A stretch of DNA of 64,000 nt, from NCBI GenBank assembly GCA_029866125.1, contig JARWZZ010000007.1, positions 124,001 to 188,000 on the forward strand, written 5' to 3'. Position numbers and translations under genes: made by a program. Origin of the DNA: Limnobacter sp. Its GTDB lineage: Bacteria > Pseudomonadota > Gammaproteobacteria > Burkholderiales > Burkholderiaceae_B. Position 1 is the first letter of the stretch. Every line of letters begins with the position of its first letter. Under the pieces are notes generated by a model. It worked only from the letters and a program-made list of their open reading frames with translations, had not been told where the DNA came from and ran no database searches. Of this stretch, positions 45,529 to 55,904 are shown one piece after another.

Positions 45529-46623
45529 ATGCTTCAGCCTTGCCAGCAAGCCCGCCGCAGTGATTCTCGCTGTGATTCTATGGCTGGGCTTCTCAGCCTT
45601 TTTTTCCAGTTTTTGCTCCAGTTTTTGCTCCAGTTTGTGCTCCCGTTTGCGCTCTTGTTAAACACAGGCATCGCATCATCAGCCGTGATCGAACTCATCA
45701 ATGAAGATCGCATCACGGGTGACATTTTGTCCCTGGATGAAGGCATTTTGGAGCTGCGCACCGACACCATGGGCGATGTCCGCATTCCTTGGTCCAAAGT
45801 GATGCGGCTAGAGTCCGAAGAACCCATGCAGCTGGAGTTTCAAGACGGTCGCCGCGTGTTGGGGGATTTTGTCATTGTGGGCCCCCCAGTGCCTGTGCAT
45901 CCCGATTCGCCAATCACCATGTTGGACAAGTCACGCGTGTCCAGAATTATGAAGGTGCCTGAGGACAATTTCACCGAATATTCGGGTCGTGCAAACGTAG
46001 GTGGTGCTTTTTACCGTGGCAATTCAGAAGAGAACAACCTCAATATTGATGCGGAGTTGGTGGCTCGCCAGCTTGAAAGCCGCTATACCTTGGGTTTGCT
46101 GATCAATGAGGGTACAAGTTCGGGCATAAAGACCACAGCAGACCGAATGTTGTCTGCTCAGTACGATACTTTTTTCAGCCAGAATGACTATGTGTTTGTA
46201 AAAGCTTTGGCCACACAAGATGATTTGGAAGATTTGCGTTTAAGGTCTACTTTGGGTGTGGGTTATGGTCGCCAGTTGATTGAGTCACGCAAGCGAAATT
46301 TGGCGGTGGAAGTTGGCCTGAGTGCAATCAAAGAGGATTACAGCTTGAGCCCAGACAAGGAGTTTCCAAGTTTGGGGTTGGTGGTGAAGTTTGATCGCCG
46401 TTTGTTTGATGACACCGTGAAGGTATTCAACATTGCAGACTACTCGGTGAATTTGGAAGACGGCAATGACTCTGTGTTCAAGAACCGTTCTGGTTTTCGA
46501 ATCCCGATTGCCAAAGGTTTGAACTTCAGCACCCAACTGGAACTGGAGTACGACAACCTGCCTGCCCTGAATCAGAAGAAGACTGATTCGAGTTTGTTGT
46601 TTAGTGTGGGTTTGGGCTTTTAA
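45529..46623 (+). CDS. DUF481 outer-membrane beta-barrel-like protein
   Basis: A 364-residue exported protein. After the signal region, an N-terminal part (AVIELINEDRITGDILSLDEGILELRT) resembles a short beta domain, and the rest, from about TEYSGRANVGGAF, is the DUF481 barrel ending in a C-terminal aromatic residue (VGLGF), as expected of an outer-membrane barrel. The hydrophobic signal stretch is made of four 12-bp tandem repeats (FLLQ units). The start is uncertain: ATG at 45529 gives Arg residues before the hydrophobic core, while ATG at 45580 is a shorter option; neither has a good ribosome site. Its function is unknown. Confidence 0.75.
   Translation: MLQPCQQARRSDSRCDSMAGLLSLFFQFLLQFLLQFVLPFALLLNTGIASSAVIELINEDRITGDILSLDEGILELRTDTMGDVRIPWSKVMRLESEEPMQLEFQDGRRVLGDFVIVGPPVPVHPDSPITMLDKSRVSRIMKVPEDNFTEYSGRANVGGAFYRGNSEENNLNIDAELVARQLESRYTLGLLINEGTSSGIKTTADRMLSAQYDTFFSQNDYVFVKALATQDDLEDLRLRSTLGVGYGRQLIESRKRNLAVEVGLSAIKEDYSLSPDKEFPSLGLVVKFDRRLFDDTVKVFNIADYSVNLEDGNDSVFKNRSGFRIPIAKGLNFSTQLELEYDNLPALNQKKTDSSLLFSVGLGF
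45606..45653. repeat. tandem array, 4 x 12 bp, in the signal sequence of the DUF481 protein
   Basis: CCAGTTTTTGCT repeats at 45606 and 45618; the third and fourth copies (45630, 45642) differ at a few bases. It encodes the repeated hydrophobic core of the signal peptide and keeps frame. Confidence 0.88.
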
Positions 46624-46905
46624 GCGCCGAATGTGGCTCGAAATGACTTCCTCTTCAACGGCTTTGCTGGTAGTCTCAATCAACTTAACCAGACCTGTTT
46701 ACGCAGGTTAGTATGAAAGGTAAATCTTGAAGTTTCAATGCGCGTTGCTGCTGACTTCTATCGAGTGTAAAAGTAATTACGTCGAGACAAAAGGTAGAAA
46801 AGAACGATCCGGGAATACTTTTGAAAGCCGATTTTTTCAAACAACTCAGTTATTCACTAGGTTTGTTGAAAGTGCTTTTGAGAGGGGAAATTTCATGAGA
46901 AATTT

Positions 46906-46992
46906 TGGTGCCCAGGAGAGGACTCGAACCTCCACGTACGTAAGTACACTAGCACCTGAAGCTAGCGCGTCTACCAATTCCGCCACCTGGGC
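46906..46992 (-). tRNA. tRNA-Leu (CAG)
   Basis: The minus strand gives an 87-base class II tRNA beginning GCCCAGG and ending with encoded CCA. The anticodon loop is TTCAGGT with anticodon CAG, the long variable arm is present (TGTACTTACGTAC region), and GGTTCGAGTCC is the T loop. Confidence 0.96.
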
Positions 46993-47009
46993 AACAGGTG
47001 AGAAGCGAG

Positions 47010-47037
47010 ATTCTAAGCTATTTAATTAATTTGTCAA
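47010..47037 (-). promoter_or_regulatory. sigma-70 promoter of tRNA-Leu
   Basis: On the minus strand a perfect TTGACA (47032-47037) and TAGAAT (47010-47015) lie 16 bases apart in an AT-rich tract. The -35 touches the first base of the rnr start codon on the other strand. Confidence 0.8.
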
Positions 47038-49601
47038 TGCCTGATCCAAAAAAAATCAAAATCCCAAGTCGTGAAGACATCCTTTCGGTGCTTCGACAAT
47101 CCCCCTCTCCACTGACGTTGGAGCAGGTTTATGAACATCTGAAATTGTCGGAAGAACAAGTTCCGATTATTGAACGCCGCATCATGGCCATGGAGCGAGA
47201 TGGACAGTTAATGCCCAATCGCAAAGGGCTTTTGCTGTTGGCAACCAAGCTGGATTTTGTTGCCGGCAAAGTGGTCGGCCATCGCGATGGTTTTGGCTTC
47301 TTGATCCGCGACGACCGGGGGCCAGATGTATTCATGTCCCCCCGTGAAATGCAAAAAGTGCTGCACGGCGACCGAGTTTTGGTGCGGGTTACCGGCACCG
47401 ATAGCCGCGGTAAACCCGAGGGCACCATTGTTGAAGTCACTGACCGCAAAACCAATAAGCTGGTCGGGCGTTTGGTCAGCGAGCGCGGTATTTTGTTGGT
47501 CATCCCAGAGGACCAACGCATCAAGCACGACATTCTTATTTCTCCCAAGGACTTGGGACAAGCCACACCGGGTAAAGTGGTGTCGGTGGAAATTGTTGAG
47601 CAACCTTCACGTCACACTCAGCCAATTGGGCGTGTGGTGGAAGTGCTGGGCGAGCTGGACGACCCCGGCATGGAAATCGAAATTGCAGTGCGCAAGTTTG
47701 ATGTACCGCATGAGTTTCCGTTCGGTGCGATGGATGAAGCAGATCGCATTCCCGATGAAGTCCAGCCCAAAGATTTGACCTGCAGGGTGGATTTGCGCGA
47801 TGTACCTTTTGTCACCATTGATGGTGAAGATGCGCGTGATTTTGATGATGCGGTGTATTGCACGCCATCAGACAGCATCAAAGGTGGTTATCGACTGCTG
47901 GTTGCAATCGCCGATGTGAGTCATTACGTCAAACCGGGTAGCTACATTGATCAAGAAGCCACCAACCGGGGCACTTCGGTGTATTTCCCGCGTCGCGTGA
48001 TTCCGATGTTGCCTGAAAAGCTTTCCAATGGACTGTGCTCTCTGAATCCCCATGTGGATAGGCTGGTGCTTGTTTGTGACATGGTGATCAGCGCCAAAGG
48101 GGCGATCAAAGGTTACCAATTTTACAATGCTGTCATTCATTCCGCTGCACGCCTCACTTACACCCAGGTGTGGGACGCTTTGACCGACAGCGAAAGCCCC
48201 GCAGCGCGTGAAATGGACATGCAGTATTCAGACATTCTGAATTTGTATGACTTGTACAAAGTGCTGTTTGCAGAGCGCCAAGTGCGCGGTGCAATGGAAA
48301 TTGACTCGGTTGAAACCCAAGTGTTGCTGGACCCGTTTGGCAAAATCGACAAAATTGTGCCCAAGCGCCGCAATGATGCACACCGCTTGATTGAGGAATG
48401 CATGTTGGCTGCCAACGTGTGTGCAGCTGACTTTTTAGAGCGCAGCAAGCACCCCGGTTTGTTCCGTGTGCATGAAGTGCCGACTGTTGAAAAGTTGGTG
48501 AACCTGCGTGCATTTTTGAAGAATGTTGGCCTGAGTTTGAGTGGCGGTGAAAGCCCAACCAGCCAAGATTATGCTGAAGTGATCAAGAAAATACAGGGTC
48601 GTCCGGACAAAGATTTGTTGCAAACCATGTTGCTGCGGTCTATGCAACAGGCCATTTACACGCCCCACAATTCCGGCCATTTTGGCTTGGCGTATCCGGC
48701 GTATGCGCACTTTACGTCGCCCATTCGCCGCTACCCAGATTTGATGGTTCACCGTTCCATCAAAGCCCTGCTGGCCAAAAAGCGCTATGTGCCTTTGCCG
48801 CTGGATGACCGTGACCAAGATGGCACGGGGCCAATGACCGATGTGGAAGCCCATGAAGAGCTGTCGCGCTGGGAACAGGCGGGCAACTGGTTTTCTTCCA
48901 CAGAGCGCAGGGCCGACGAAGCCTCACGCGACGTACTCAGTTGGTTGAAGTGCTTCTTTATGCGCGAGAAAGTGGGTGATACATTCCCCGGCCACGTGTC
49001 GGGCGTTACATCCTTCGGTTTGTTCGTCACCCTGGATGCATTGTATGTTGAAGGTTTGGTCCATGTGTCCGAGCTGGGCAGTGAGTACTTCCAGTACAAC
49101 GAATCGATGCATGAGTTGCGTGGTGAGCGCAGTGGCATTCGCTTCCGCTTGACTGACCCCATCAATGTGCAAATTTCCAGAGTGGATTTGGATGCGCGTC
49201 GAATTGAGTTCCGCATGGTGCAAGGCGTTAAGTTTGACTCCTTGTTCAAAGAGCCTCAATCCAAAAGCACGGGTAAAGCATCTGCCCGCAGGAAGAACAC
49301 CGCTGGCCGCAAAGCTGATGTGGTCGCACAGGGCTTGACTCCGCCGGTGATGCCTGAGGATGTGGTTGGAGAGGCTGCCAATGCTTCTGGCGGAACCGCG
49401 GTTCCAAAAAGAGGGACCAACAAACGCCAAGCGGCTGACAACAGCCGGGCAAAAGCTGCTGCTGAAAAGCAACGCAAAGAAGAAATTGAGAAAGCCAAGC
49501 GGGCCCGCCAAAAGACACCTGCTGCATCGACTAAAATTGCCGCTTCAAAAACAAAAGTTGCCAAACCAGCGGCAGCCAAGTCAAGCAAAAAGCGGAGTTA
49601 A
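47037..49601 (+). CDS. rnr: ribonuclease R
   Basis: RNase R of 854 residues, a 3'-to-5' exoribonuclease that degrades structured RNA. The N-terminal helix-turn-helix (SREDILSVLRQSPSPLTLEQVYEHL), cold-shock domains (FLIRDDRGPDVFMSP), RNB centre with DGEDARDFDDAVY (metal-binding Asp cluster), TSPIRRYPDLMVHR and a C-terminal S1 domain (VSGVTSFGLFVTL) are present, then a Lys/Ala-rich tail of about 110 residues. The ATG at 47037 has no clear ribosome site, and it abuts the divergent tRNA-Leu promoter. rlmB follows after 3 bases. Confidence 0.96.
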   Translation: MPDPKKIKIPSREDILSVLRQSPSPLTLEQVYEHLKLSEEQVPIIERRIMAMERDGQLMPNRKGLLLLATKLDFVAGKVVGHRDGFGFLIRDDRGPDVFMSPREMQKVLHGDRVLVRVTGTDSRGKPEGTIVEVTDRKTNKLVGRLVSERGILLVIPEDQRIKHDILISPKDLGQATPGKVVSVEIVEQPSRHTQPIGRVVEVLGELDDPGMEIEIAVRKFDVPHEFPFGAMDEADRIPDEVQPKDLTCRVDLRDVPFVTIDGEDARDFDDAVYCTPSDSIKGGYRLLVAIADVSHYVKPGSYIDQEATNRGTSVYFPRRVIPMLPEKLSNGLCSLNPHVDRLVLVCDMVISAKGAIKGYQFYNAVIHSAARLTYTQVWDALTDSESPAAREMDMQYSDILNLYDLYKVLFAERQVRGAMEIDSVETQVLLDPFGKIDKIVPKRRNDAHRLIEECMLAANVCAADFLERSKHPGLFRVHEVPTVEKLVNLRAFLKNVGLSLSGGESPTSQDYAEVIKKIQGRPDKDLLQTMLLRSMQQAIYTPHNSGHFGLAYPAYAHFTSPIRRYPDLMVHRSIKALLAKKRYVPLPLDDRDQDGTGPMTDVEAHEELSRWEQAGNWFSSTERRADEASRDVLSWLKCFFMREKVGDTFPGHVSGVTSFGLFVTLDALYVEGLVHVSELGSEYFQYNESMHELRGERSGIRFRLTDPINVQISRVDLDARRIEFRMVQGVKFDSLFKEPQSKSTGKASARRKNTAGRKADVVAQGLTPPVMPEDVVGEAANASGGTAVPKRGTNKRQAADNSRAKAAAEKQRKEEIEKAKRARQKTPAASTKIAASKTKVAKPAAAKSSKKRS

Positions 49602-49604
49602 TGA

Positions 49605-50342
49605 GTGGCTATTCTTTACGGTTTTCATGCGGTATTGGCGCGTGCCAAGCAACAAGCATCCAGTGTGGAAGAGGTTTTATACGACCAAAGCCGCAAAGAC
49701 AAGCGTATGCAGCAATGCTTGGACAAGTTGCACAAAGCGAGAGTCAAGTGCACCCCTGCGGATGGCGAGCGCCTTGAAAAAGCGGCGGGGCATGGCAACC
49801 ACCAAGGCCTGGTGGCATTTGCCAAAGAATTGGAGCGTACCACCGACCTGTTTGAAATCATCGACACCTATGGCAAGGACACCTTGCTGCTGGTACTGGA
49901 TGGCGTAACCGATCCTCACAATTTGGGGGCCTGTTTGCGAAGTGCAGATGCAGCCGGTGTGCATGCAGTCATTTTGCCCAAAGACAAATCTGTGGGCATC
50001 ACGCCTGTGGTGTCCAAGGTGGCTTGTGGGGCTGCGGAAACCATTCCGGTTATTACCGTCACCAACCTAGCCCGTACCTTGAAAGAAATTCAAGAGGCGG
50101 GTGTGTGGTGTATAGGTACTGCTGGAGAGGCGGACGACACCTTGTATGACCTGAAGTTGACAGGGCCCACAGCTTGGGTGCTCGGCGCTGAGGGTGAGGG
50201 CATGCGCCGCCTAACCCGTGAAACTTGCGACCAATTGGTGCGCATTCCCATGATGGGCACGGTGGAAAGCCTGAATGTGTCAGTCGCCAGCTCGGTTTGT
50301 TTGTTTGAAACTCTTCGTCAGCGCATACAGGCGCAAAAATAA
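49605..50342 (+). CDS. rlmB: 23S rRNA (guanosine(2251)-2'-O)-methyltransferase
   Basis: RlmB of 245 residues, a SPOUT methyltransferase that methylates G2251 of 23S rRNA. The N-terminal substrate-binding domain begins [10 protein letters not shown], and the SAM-binding trefoil knot carries [33 protein letters not shown] and [17 protein letters not shown]. The start is GTG at 49605. rnr-rlmB is a common coupled pair, and parC follows 2 bases after the stop. Confidence 0.96.
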   Translation: MAILYGFHAVLARAKQQASSVEEVLYDQSRKDKRMQQCLDKLHKARVKCTPADGERLEKAAGHGNHQGLVAFAKELERTTDLFEIIDTYGKDTLLLVLDGVTDPHNLGACLRSADAAGVHAVILPKDKSVGITPVVSKVACGAAETIPVITVTNLARTLKEIQEAGVWCIGTAGEADDTLYDLKLTGPTAWVLGAEGEGMRRLTRETCDQLVRIPMMGTVESLNVSVASSVCLFETLRQRIQAQK

Positions 50343-50344
50343 CC

Positions 50345-52669
50345 ATGGAACAACTCGAACTGGTGCCTCCGTCCTCTGATGAGGGTGGGGAAACAATCAC
50401 ATTGGGTTTGTACGCCGAGCAGGCTTATTTGGACTATGCCATTTCTGTGGTCAAGGGCCGTGCCCTGCCAGAGTGTGCGGATGGTCAAAAGCCTGTTCAG
50501 CGTCGCATTCTTTATTCGATGAACGAGATGGGTTTGGCCTTTGGTTCCAAGCCCATGAAGTCTGCCCGCGTTGTGGGTGATGTGCTGGGTAAGTACCACC
50601 CGCATGGCGATCAAGCAGCTTACGAAGCCTTGGTGCGCATGGCGCAAAACTTCACCCTTCGTTACCCCTTGATTGACGGGCAAGGTAACTTTGGTAGCAG
50701 GGATGGCGACGGCGCAGCGGCCATGCGTTACACCGAAGCGCGCTTGACCCCGATTGCCAAACTGTTGCTGGATGAAATTGACATGGGCACTGTCGATTTT
50801 ATTCAAAACTACGATGGCAGTTTGAAAGAGCCAAAGTTACTGCCTGCACGCTTGCCTTTTGTGTTGCTAAACGGTGCATCGGGTATTGCTGTGGGTATGG
50901 CCACTGACATCGCGCCGCACAACCTGCGTGAAGTTGCACAAGCCACCATTGCTTTGATTAAAAAGCCGCACACCACGCTGGATGAGCTGATGGAAATTTT
51001 GCCCGGTCCGGATTTTCCGGGTGGAGGCCAAATCATCAGCCCTTCTTCAGCCATTCGGGATATTTACGATGCGGGTAGGGGGTCGATCAAAGTCCGTGCG
51101 CGTTGGACGATTGAGGAAATGGCCCGTGGTCAATGGCAATTGGTGTTCAATGAATTGCCACCCAATGTGTCCTCTGCACGTGTGCTTGAAGAAATCGAAG
51201 AGCTGACCAACCCCAAAATGAAGGCGGGTAAAAAGTCCCTCAGCACCGAACAGCAAAACCTAAAAGCACAAGTGCTGGCGGTGTTGGATGCTGTGCGTGA
51301 CGAGTCTGGCAAAGAGCATGCGGTGCGCTTGGTGTTCGAGCCCAAAAGCCGCAATGTGGAAGCCGATGCTTTCGTGAATTTGCTGCTGAGCCACACCTCG
51401 CTGGAAACCAATCATTCCATTAACTTGGTGAGCATTGACAACAGTGGAAGGCCCGGGCAGCGGGGTGTTCTGGCCATGTTGCATGACTGGATTGCATTCC
51501 GCAAAAACTGTGTGATCCGCCGCACGCGCCATCGCCTTGAACAGGTGAATGACCGCATTCACGTGTTGGAAGGCCGGTTGATTGCATGGCTGAATATTGA
51601 TGAGGTTATTAAAGTAATCCGCGAGTCTGATGACCCGAAGCCTGCTTTGATTGAAGCGTTTAAGCTGTCAGAGCGCCAGGCCGAAGACATCCTTGAAATC
51701 CGCCTGCGCCAATTGGCCCGTTTGGAAAAAATCAAGATTGAACGTGAGCTGGAAAAGTTAAATGACGAGAAGCGGGACCTCGAAGCCCTGTTGGCCGATG
51801 AAGGCAAGCTGAAAAACAAGATAGTCAGCGAAATTCGCCAAGATGCGGAAACCCATGGCGATGACCGCCGCACGGTGATTGAAGAAGCAGTGCGAGCCAG
51901 CGTGGAAGTGAAAACCGTGGAAGAACCCACCACGGTCATTATTTCCCAAAAGTTCTGGATGCGTAACCGCCAAGGCCACGGCCATGATTCAGCGCAGTTT
52001 GCATTCAAAACAGGTGACAGTTTGCAAGCCGCATTTGAATGCAAAACCACGGATCAAACCTATTTGTTTGGTTCGGGAGCCGCTTCAGGTAAGGTGTTTA
52101 GCGTACCCGTTAGTACTTGGCCGGGTGGGCGTGGTGATGGAATACCTGCACAAAGCGTGTTGGACATTCCACCCGGTGGAACACTGAGCCATGGTTTGGC
52201 GGTGAACGGGGAGCAGACGGTGATGATTGCTTTGTCAGCCGGCTATGGTTTTGTGGCCAATGCGTCAGGCATGGACAGCCGCATCAAAGCGGGCAAACAA
52301 TTCATTTCCATCAATGATGGTGAAACACTTCTGCCGCCTTTGGTGCTCAAGCCTGAGTTTGACCGTGTTGCCGTGTTGGCTAACACAGGTCGGTTCCATG
52401 TATTCATGCTGGAAGAGGTCAAGCAGCTCAATGGCGGTGGCCGAGGTGTCCAGCTTTTACCGCTTGAGGAGGGTGAATCCGTTGTTTCGGTGGTTTGCTT
52501 TGGGCCCACAGACAGCCTGATAGTCAGCGGCACTGGCCGAGGCGGGAAAGACAAGGAAGAGACTTTGAAGCCTGCATTCCTTGCTGACCGCTTGGGCAAG
52601 CGCGGCAGAAAAGGCAAAGAGTTGGATTTGAAATTCAAGCCAGAGCGATTGGTCCTCAGTTTGCCTTGA
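50345..52669 (+). CDS. parC: DNA topoisomerase IV subunit A
   Basis: ParC of 774 residues. The breakage-reunion domain contains [14 protein letters not shown] and the catalytic Tyr in [15 protein letters not shown], and a long coiled-coil region ([19 protein letters not shown]) precedes a C-terminal DNA-wrapping part. With ParE it decatenates sister chromosomes. parE is not in the window. It follows rlmB by 2 bases, so it is probably cotranscribed with rnr and rlmB. It ends at the converging Tlde1-like unit. Confidence 0.95.
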   Translation: MEQLELVPPSSDEGGETITLGLYAEQAYLDYAISVVKGRALPECADGQKPVQRRILYSMNEMGLAFGSKPMKSARVVGDVLGKYHPHGDQAAYEALVRMAQNFTLRYPLIDGQGNFGSRDGDGAAAMRYTEARLTPIAKLLLDEIDMGTVDFIQNYDGSLKEPKLLPARLPFVLLNGASGIAVGMATDIAPHNLREVAQATIALIKKPHTTLDELMEILPGPDFPGGGQIISPSSAIRDIYDAGRGSIKVRARWTIEEMARGQWQLVFNELPPNVSSARVLEEIEELTNPKMKAGKKSLSTEQQNLKAQVLAVLDAVRDESGKEHAVRLVFEPKSRNVEADAFVNLLLSHTSLETNHSINLVSIDNSGRPGQRGVLAMLHDWIAFRKNCVIRRTRHRLEQVNDRIHVLEGRLIAWLNIDEVIKVIRESDDPKPALIEAFKLSERQAEDILEIRLRQLARLEKIKIERELEKLNDEKRDLEALLADEGKLKNKIVSEIRQDAETHGDDRRTVIEEAVRASVEVKTVEEPTTVIISQKFWMRNRQGHGHDSAQFAFKTGDSLQAAFECKTTDQTYLFGSGAASGKVFSVPVSTWPGGRGDGIPAQSVLDIPPGGTLSHGLAVNGEQTVMIALSAGYGFVANASGMDSRIKAGKQFISINDGETLLPPLVLKPEFDRVAVLANTGRFHVFMLEEVKQLNGGGRGVQLLPLEEGESVVSVVCFGPTDSLIVSGTGRGGKDKEETLKPAFLADRLGKRGRKGKELDLKFKPERLVLSLP

Positions 52670-52693
52670 CCTTCAATGGACTTGGGAGGGAGG

Positions 52694-53092
52694 TCAGCCT
52701 GCTGATTTCCCTTCGCTTTGATTGTGTGTTGATCGAAATACCAAGGCTTGGCATACCAAAATGATGAGCATTAAGCCGACTAGTGCTGCATAAAAGTGAA
52801 CGAAATAGATGGATCCTGCCTCTGCTCGAATGGCCTGCTCGATATCGGGTGAGTAAATTTCCTCAAAAACCAAGCAGAAGTAAGCCAGACCCGGCAGGCT
52901 TCCCAGCAGCAAGCCCCACCAACTACGCAGTTTCACCAGTCCGAATAGAAGTAGCGACGAAAGCAAAGTACAACCCCAAAAATTAAAGGTTTGTGGCACT
53001 TTGTCCATCACTTCTGCACTAGCGACGGGGCAGAACAACAGGCTGGTCCAGATCAAGCGAACAAAAAGTGTTGAATAGCTTGATGCACTCAT
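52694..53092 (-). CDS. small multi-helix membrane protein, candidate immunity partner
   Basis: A 132-residue protein that I cannot assign to a known family. It shows a signal-like or first helix (about 8-25, ending ASA), two close helices (about 35-55 and 57-76), a charged loop (EEIYSPDIEQAIRAEAG) and a last helix (about 96-117, LVGLMLIILVCQAL). Its ATG overlaps the stop of the Tlde1-like gene (ATGA), so the two are translated together. Because Tlde1-type enzymes act on peptidoglycan in the periplasm, a cotranslated membrane protein with exported segments may be the immunity protein. That role is inference. Confidence 0.65.
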   Translation of the reverse strand: MSASSYSTLFVRLIWTSLLFCPVASAEVMDKVPQTFNFWGCTLLSSLLLFGLVKLRSWWGLLLGSLPGLAYFCLVFEEIYSPDIEQAIRAEAGSIYFVHFYAALVGLMLIILVCQALVFRSTHNQSEGKSAG

Positions 53093-53583
53093 AGGTATTT
53101 CACTGTTAGTGGAATATAGCAATTTGGGGCTCCATCAAGATATTTTTTGAGATCTCTGATGAAATTATTCATCGAGAATGTGAGGTCAATACACCCCGCG
53201 CTACCGGCTTGACTCCCGCCGTGAATAAAAAAACCTCCACGGCCATAGGTATTAGTTCCAGGCAAAATGTGGATGGTGACTCGGTGATCTCCCCATGCGG
53301 ACCGGGGTGCAGTTGTCAAACTTTTTACAAGCGTATTTTGCCAAACCTCAGATGGATTGATCCAATATTCACCCGCAGGTATGGGTCCTACACCGCTTAA
53401 CTTTTGGCGCTCGGTTGAGTAGTCGAACTTACCATCCTTATCGGGCTTACCCGAAACCGCAATATAGCCAGAATTTGCCCAAGCGCCAGTTGCTATCAAG
53501 TGCTCACCGTTGAAATAAAGCTTAAATGGCGACAGTTGGCAAATGGGAATTTCAGGTTTGCCTACTTCATGTTGATAGTCCAT
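53089..53583 (-). CDS. Tlde1-like (DUF2778) L,D-transpeptidase
   Basis: A 164-residue protein whose C-terminal half has the L,D-transpeptidase signature in its DUF2778/Tlde1 form: FFIHGGSQAGSAGCIDL with His121, Ser124 and Cys131, where Cys131 is the expected nucleophile. The N-terminal part has LYFNGEHLIATGAWANSGY, and GPIPAGEYWINP is a conserved turn. Tlde1 is a type VI secretion effector that attacks peptidoglycan stems. There is no signal peptide, which fits delivery by a secretion system. GGAAAG precedes the ATG. No secretion genes lie near, so it would be an orphan effector. The downstream gene overlaps by ATGA. Confidence 0.75.
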   Translation of the reverse strand: MDYQHEVGKPEIPICQLSPFKLYFNGEHLIATGAWANSGYIAVSGKPDKDGKFDYSTERQKLSGVGPIPAGEYWINPSEVWQNTLVKSLTTAPRSAWGDHRVTIHILPGTNTYGRGGFFIHGGSQAGSAGCIDLTFSMNNFIRDLKKYLDGAPNCYIPLTVKYL

Positions 53584-53789
53584 CTATCTTTCCGAAAATC
53601 GATTAGCGTACTGTCAAGGTAAAAGCGAGTCAAAACGGGTGATATTTCTTCCTCAATTGTGATTAGCCTTCAGCCTATTTCCAGCAGCAAAACCGCAAGC
53701 CCCGCACCTGGGTTAACTCAAGCGCCTGATTTAATTTAACCTTTTAAAGCGCAGACTGTACCTTCGGCTGTAACTTTGGGTGGGTAAAA

Positions 53790-55817
53790 ATGAATCTGAT
53801 CAATCGCTGCTTGGGCAACCTCAGCATGCTTAAAAAATTCGCTGTGATTTTGATACCACTAGGCATAACCCTCGGGGCGCTTTATTACCAGTATTACAAA
53901 GTTGCGAATTCGCTGATTGAAGCCAGCGTGAGCGAGTTAGAGGGTGCACAGTTCACCCTGACTCAAATGGACGTAGTGACCAAAATGCAAAAGCACCGGG
54001 GTATGAGCTCCATGGTGCTTTCTGGGGCGGTTGATCAACAAGCCGAGCTGAATAAGCTGACTCAAGCTGTGGATCAAGCCCTTCAAACAATGGGAATGGC
54101 CACTCCTGCCCATTGGCCTAAAACCCAACAGTATGCACAAGACATTGTGAAAGATTGGGAAAATCTGAAGCTGAACAAGCAACAGCTGAGTGCGTCTCAA
54201 AGCTTTGAGAAGCATTCCGTCATGATTGAAAACCTGATTAAAAATATGCGCCGCGCGGCGGACGAAAGTACCTTGACCCTTGATCCCGAAATGGGCACTT
54301 ACTACATGGTCAGTTCTGTTAACTTTCAGATTCCACTGATTGCCGAGAAGCTTGCTTCTTTAAGAGGTGGTTTGTCAGCCATGGTTGCCAGCGGTCAAGT
54401 CAACGAGTTGGAGGTTGGGCAGTCTAGGGCGCGATTGGATTTGATTCGTATTATGGGCTCAGAGGTGATTGAAGGCGTTGACAAAAGCGAACAGTCTGGT
54501 GTGCCTATTAATCAGGAAATAAAAGCCTTGGCCCAGAAAATGAAGACTGATATTCCCGGCTTAGAGGCTTTGTTGGGCGGTATTGTAGGTAATGTTGGGG
54601 CTTATCAAAGCAAAGCCGTATTCGACCAAATCACTCAAAGCATTAACTCTTTGCTGCAACTGCAAGACAAGCTGAATACCCAACTGCAGGTGTCGTTGGA
54701 AGAGCGCATCCAAAGGGAGCAGACCAAGATTTGGGTTACCAGCGTACAAATTGGACTGGTGCTGCTTTTTGCCCTCAGTGTGAGTGGCTTTGTTGTGAGC
54801 AAAATGAAAGGCGATGTGGGTGTGCTCATCAATCAAAGCCAGAAGTTGGCGGATTGTAATTTGCACGCATCAAACAAAGTCATCGGTAAAGACGAAATGT
54901 CCCAAGTCTCAACCTGCATAGAGAATATAAGAATTGCTCAATCCTCGATTATTTCCACAGTGACCGGACTGGCAGACAAACTGTATGACAACACCAATGT
55001 GCTCAGCACAGCGACCGAGCAAGTCAGTGCCGGTGCGCAAGAGCAGTCCGATTCTGCTTCAGCTGTGGCCAGTGCAATTGAGGAGTTAAGCGTTTCGGTG
55101 GGCCAAGTGGCTGAGCATTCCACAGTCGCACATGAGTTGGCATCAAAGACGGGTACTGCTTCATTCAAAGGTATTGAGCAGGTTGCCTTCACACGCAGGG
55201 CCATGGAAAGTATTGCCAGTTCGTCAGAAACACTGTCAGGCACTATCCACTCACTGGGCCAACGGTCTGAAGACATTTCCAGCATTGTTCAAACCATTCA
55301 AGCGATTGCCAACCAGACCAATTTGCTGGCCTTGAATGCAGCCATTGAGGCAGCGCGCGCTGGGGAGCAAGGACGTGGGTTCGCAGTGGTGGCAGATGAG
55401 GTCCGCATGTTGTCTGAGAAAACCGCTGCATCCACACGCAGCATAGTAGGCTTGGTGCAAGGTATTCAGCAAGACAGTCGCGCTGCCGTCAGCAACGTCG
55501 AAGGCTGGAAGCAGCAGATCACCCAAGGTATCGACGTTTCTATACAAGCGGCAAAGGCGATGGAAAAAATTGCCGAGCATTCCCGCACCACTGAAGATGC
55601 AATCCACGAGATCAACGAAGCCATGGGCGAGCAAAGCCAGGCCTCCAACTTGGTGGCTCAAAAGGTGGAACAGATTGCTCAAATGTCGGAAGAGAGTCAA
55701 ACCGCCGCGACTCAGGTATTTGATGTTGCAATGAGTGTGAAAGAGGTTGCCCAAAGTTTGAGGACCTTGGTGGGAAGCTACAAAATCGAAGGCCACTCGG
55801 CAAATGCCACCTCGTAA
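53790..55817 (+). CDS. methyl-accepting chemotaxis protein with NIT-like sensor
   Basis: A chemoreceptor of 675 residues. The first helix ([20 protein letters not shown]) is followed by a helical periplasmic domain of about 280 residues containing [16 protein letters not shown], which resembles the start of nitrate/nitrite-sensing (NIT) domains. A second helix ([16 protein letters not shown]), a HAMP-like linker and the signalling domain follow, with [20 protein letters not shown] at the tip. No che genes are adjacent. It stands between the divergent Tlde1-like unit and htpG. The ligand is not known. Confidence 0.9.
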   Translation: MNLINRCLGNLSMLKKFAVILIPLGITLGALYYQYYKVANSLIEASVSELEGAQFTLTQMDVVTKMQKHRGMSSMVLSGAVDQQAELNKLTQAVDQALQTMGMATPAHWPKTQQYAQDIVKDWENLKLNKQQLSASQSFEKHSVMIENLIKNMRRAADESTLTLDPEMGTYYMVSSVNFQIPLIAEKLASLRGGLSAMVASGQVNELEVGQSRARLDLIRIMGSEVIEGVDKSEQSGVPINQEIKALAQKMKTDIPGLEALLGGIVGNVGAYQSKAVFDQITQSINSLLQLQDKLNTQLQVSLEERIQREQTKIWVTSVQIGLVLLFALSVSGFVVSKMKGDVGVLINQSQKLADCNLHASNKVIGKDEMSQVSTCIENIRIAQSSIISTVTGLADKLYDNTNVLSTATEQVSAGAQEQSDSASAVASAIEELSVSVGQVAEHSTVAHELASKTGTASFKGIEQVAFTRRAMESIASSSETLSGTIHSLGQRSEDISSIVQTIQAIANQTNLLALNAAIEAARAGEQGRGFAVVADEVRMLSEKTAASTRSIVGLVQGIQQDSRAAVSNVEGWKQQITQGIDVSIQAAKAMEKIAEHSRTTEDAIHEINEAMGEQSQASNLVAQKVEQIAQMSEESQTAATQVFDVAMSVKEVAQSLRTLVGSYKIEGHSANATS

Positions 55818-55834
55818 GGATAAAAATACAGGCT

Positions 55835-55862
55835 CTTGAAATTTCCTTGATCGCCCCCATTT
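55835..55862 (+). promoter_or_regulatory. sigma-32 heat-shock promoter of htpG
   Basis: CTTGAAA (55835-55841) and CCCCATTT (55855-55862) are separated by 13 bases and match the sigma-32 consensus very closely. It lies 42 bases before the htpG start. Confidence 0.88.
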
Positions 55863-55904
55863 CTGGTCCATTGATTAGAAACAACCCCAATGAAAGGAGA
55901 AGTC

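Noticed and set aside
46727-47029. Open frame of 100 codons across tRNA-Leu
   Set aside because: It runs antisense through the tRNA gene and has no ribosome site or protein-like composition.
53730-53789. Sigma-28 promoter before the second chemoreceptor
   Set aside because: TAAAGCGC and GGCTGTAA lie in roughly the right order, but the -10 matches poorly and the spacing is one to two bases too long.
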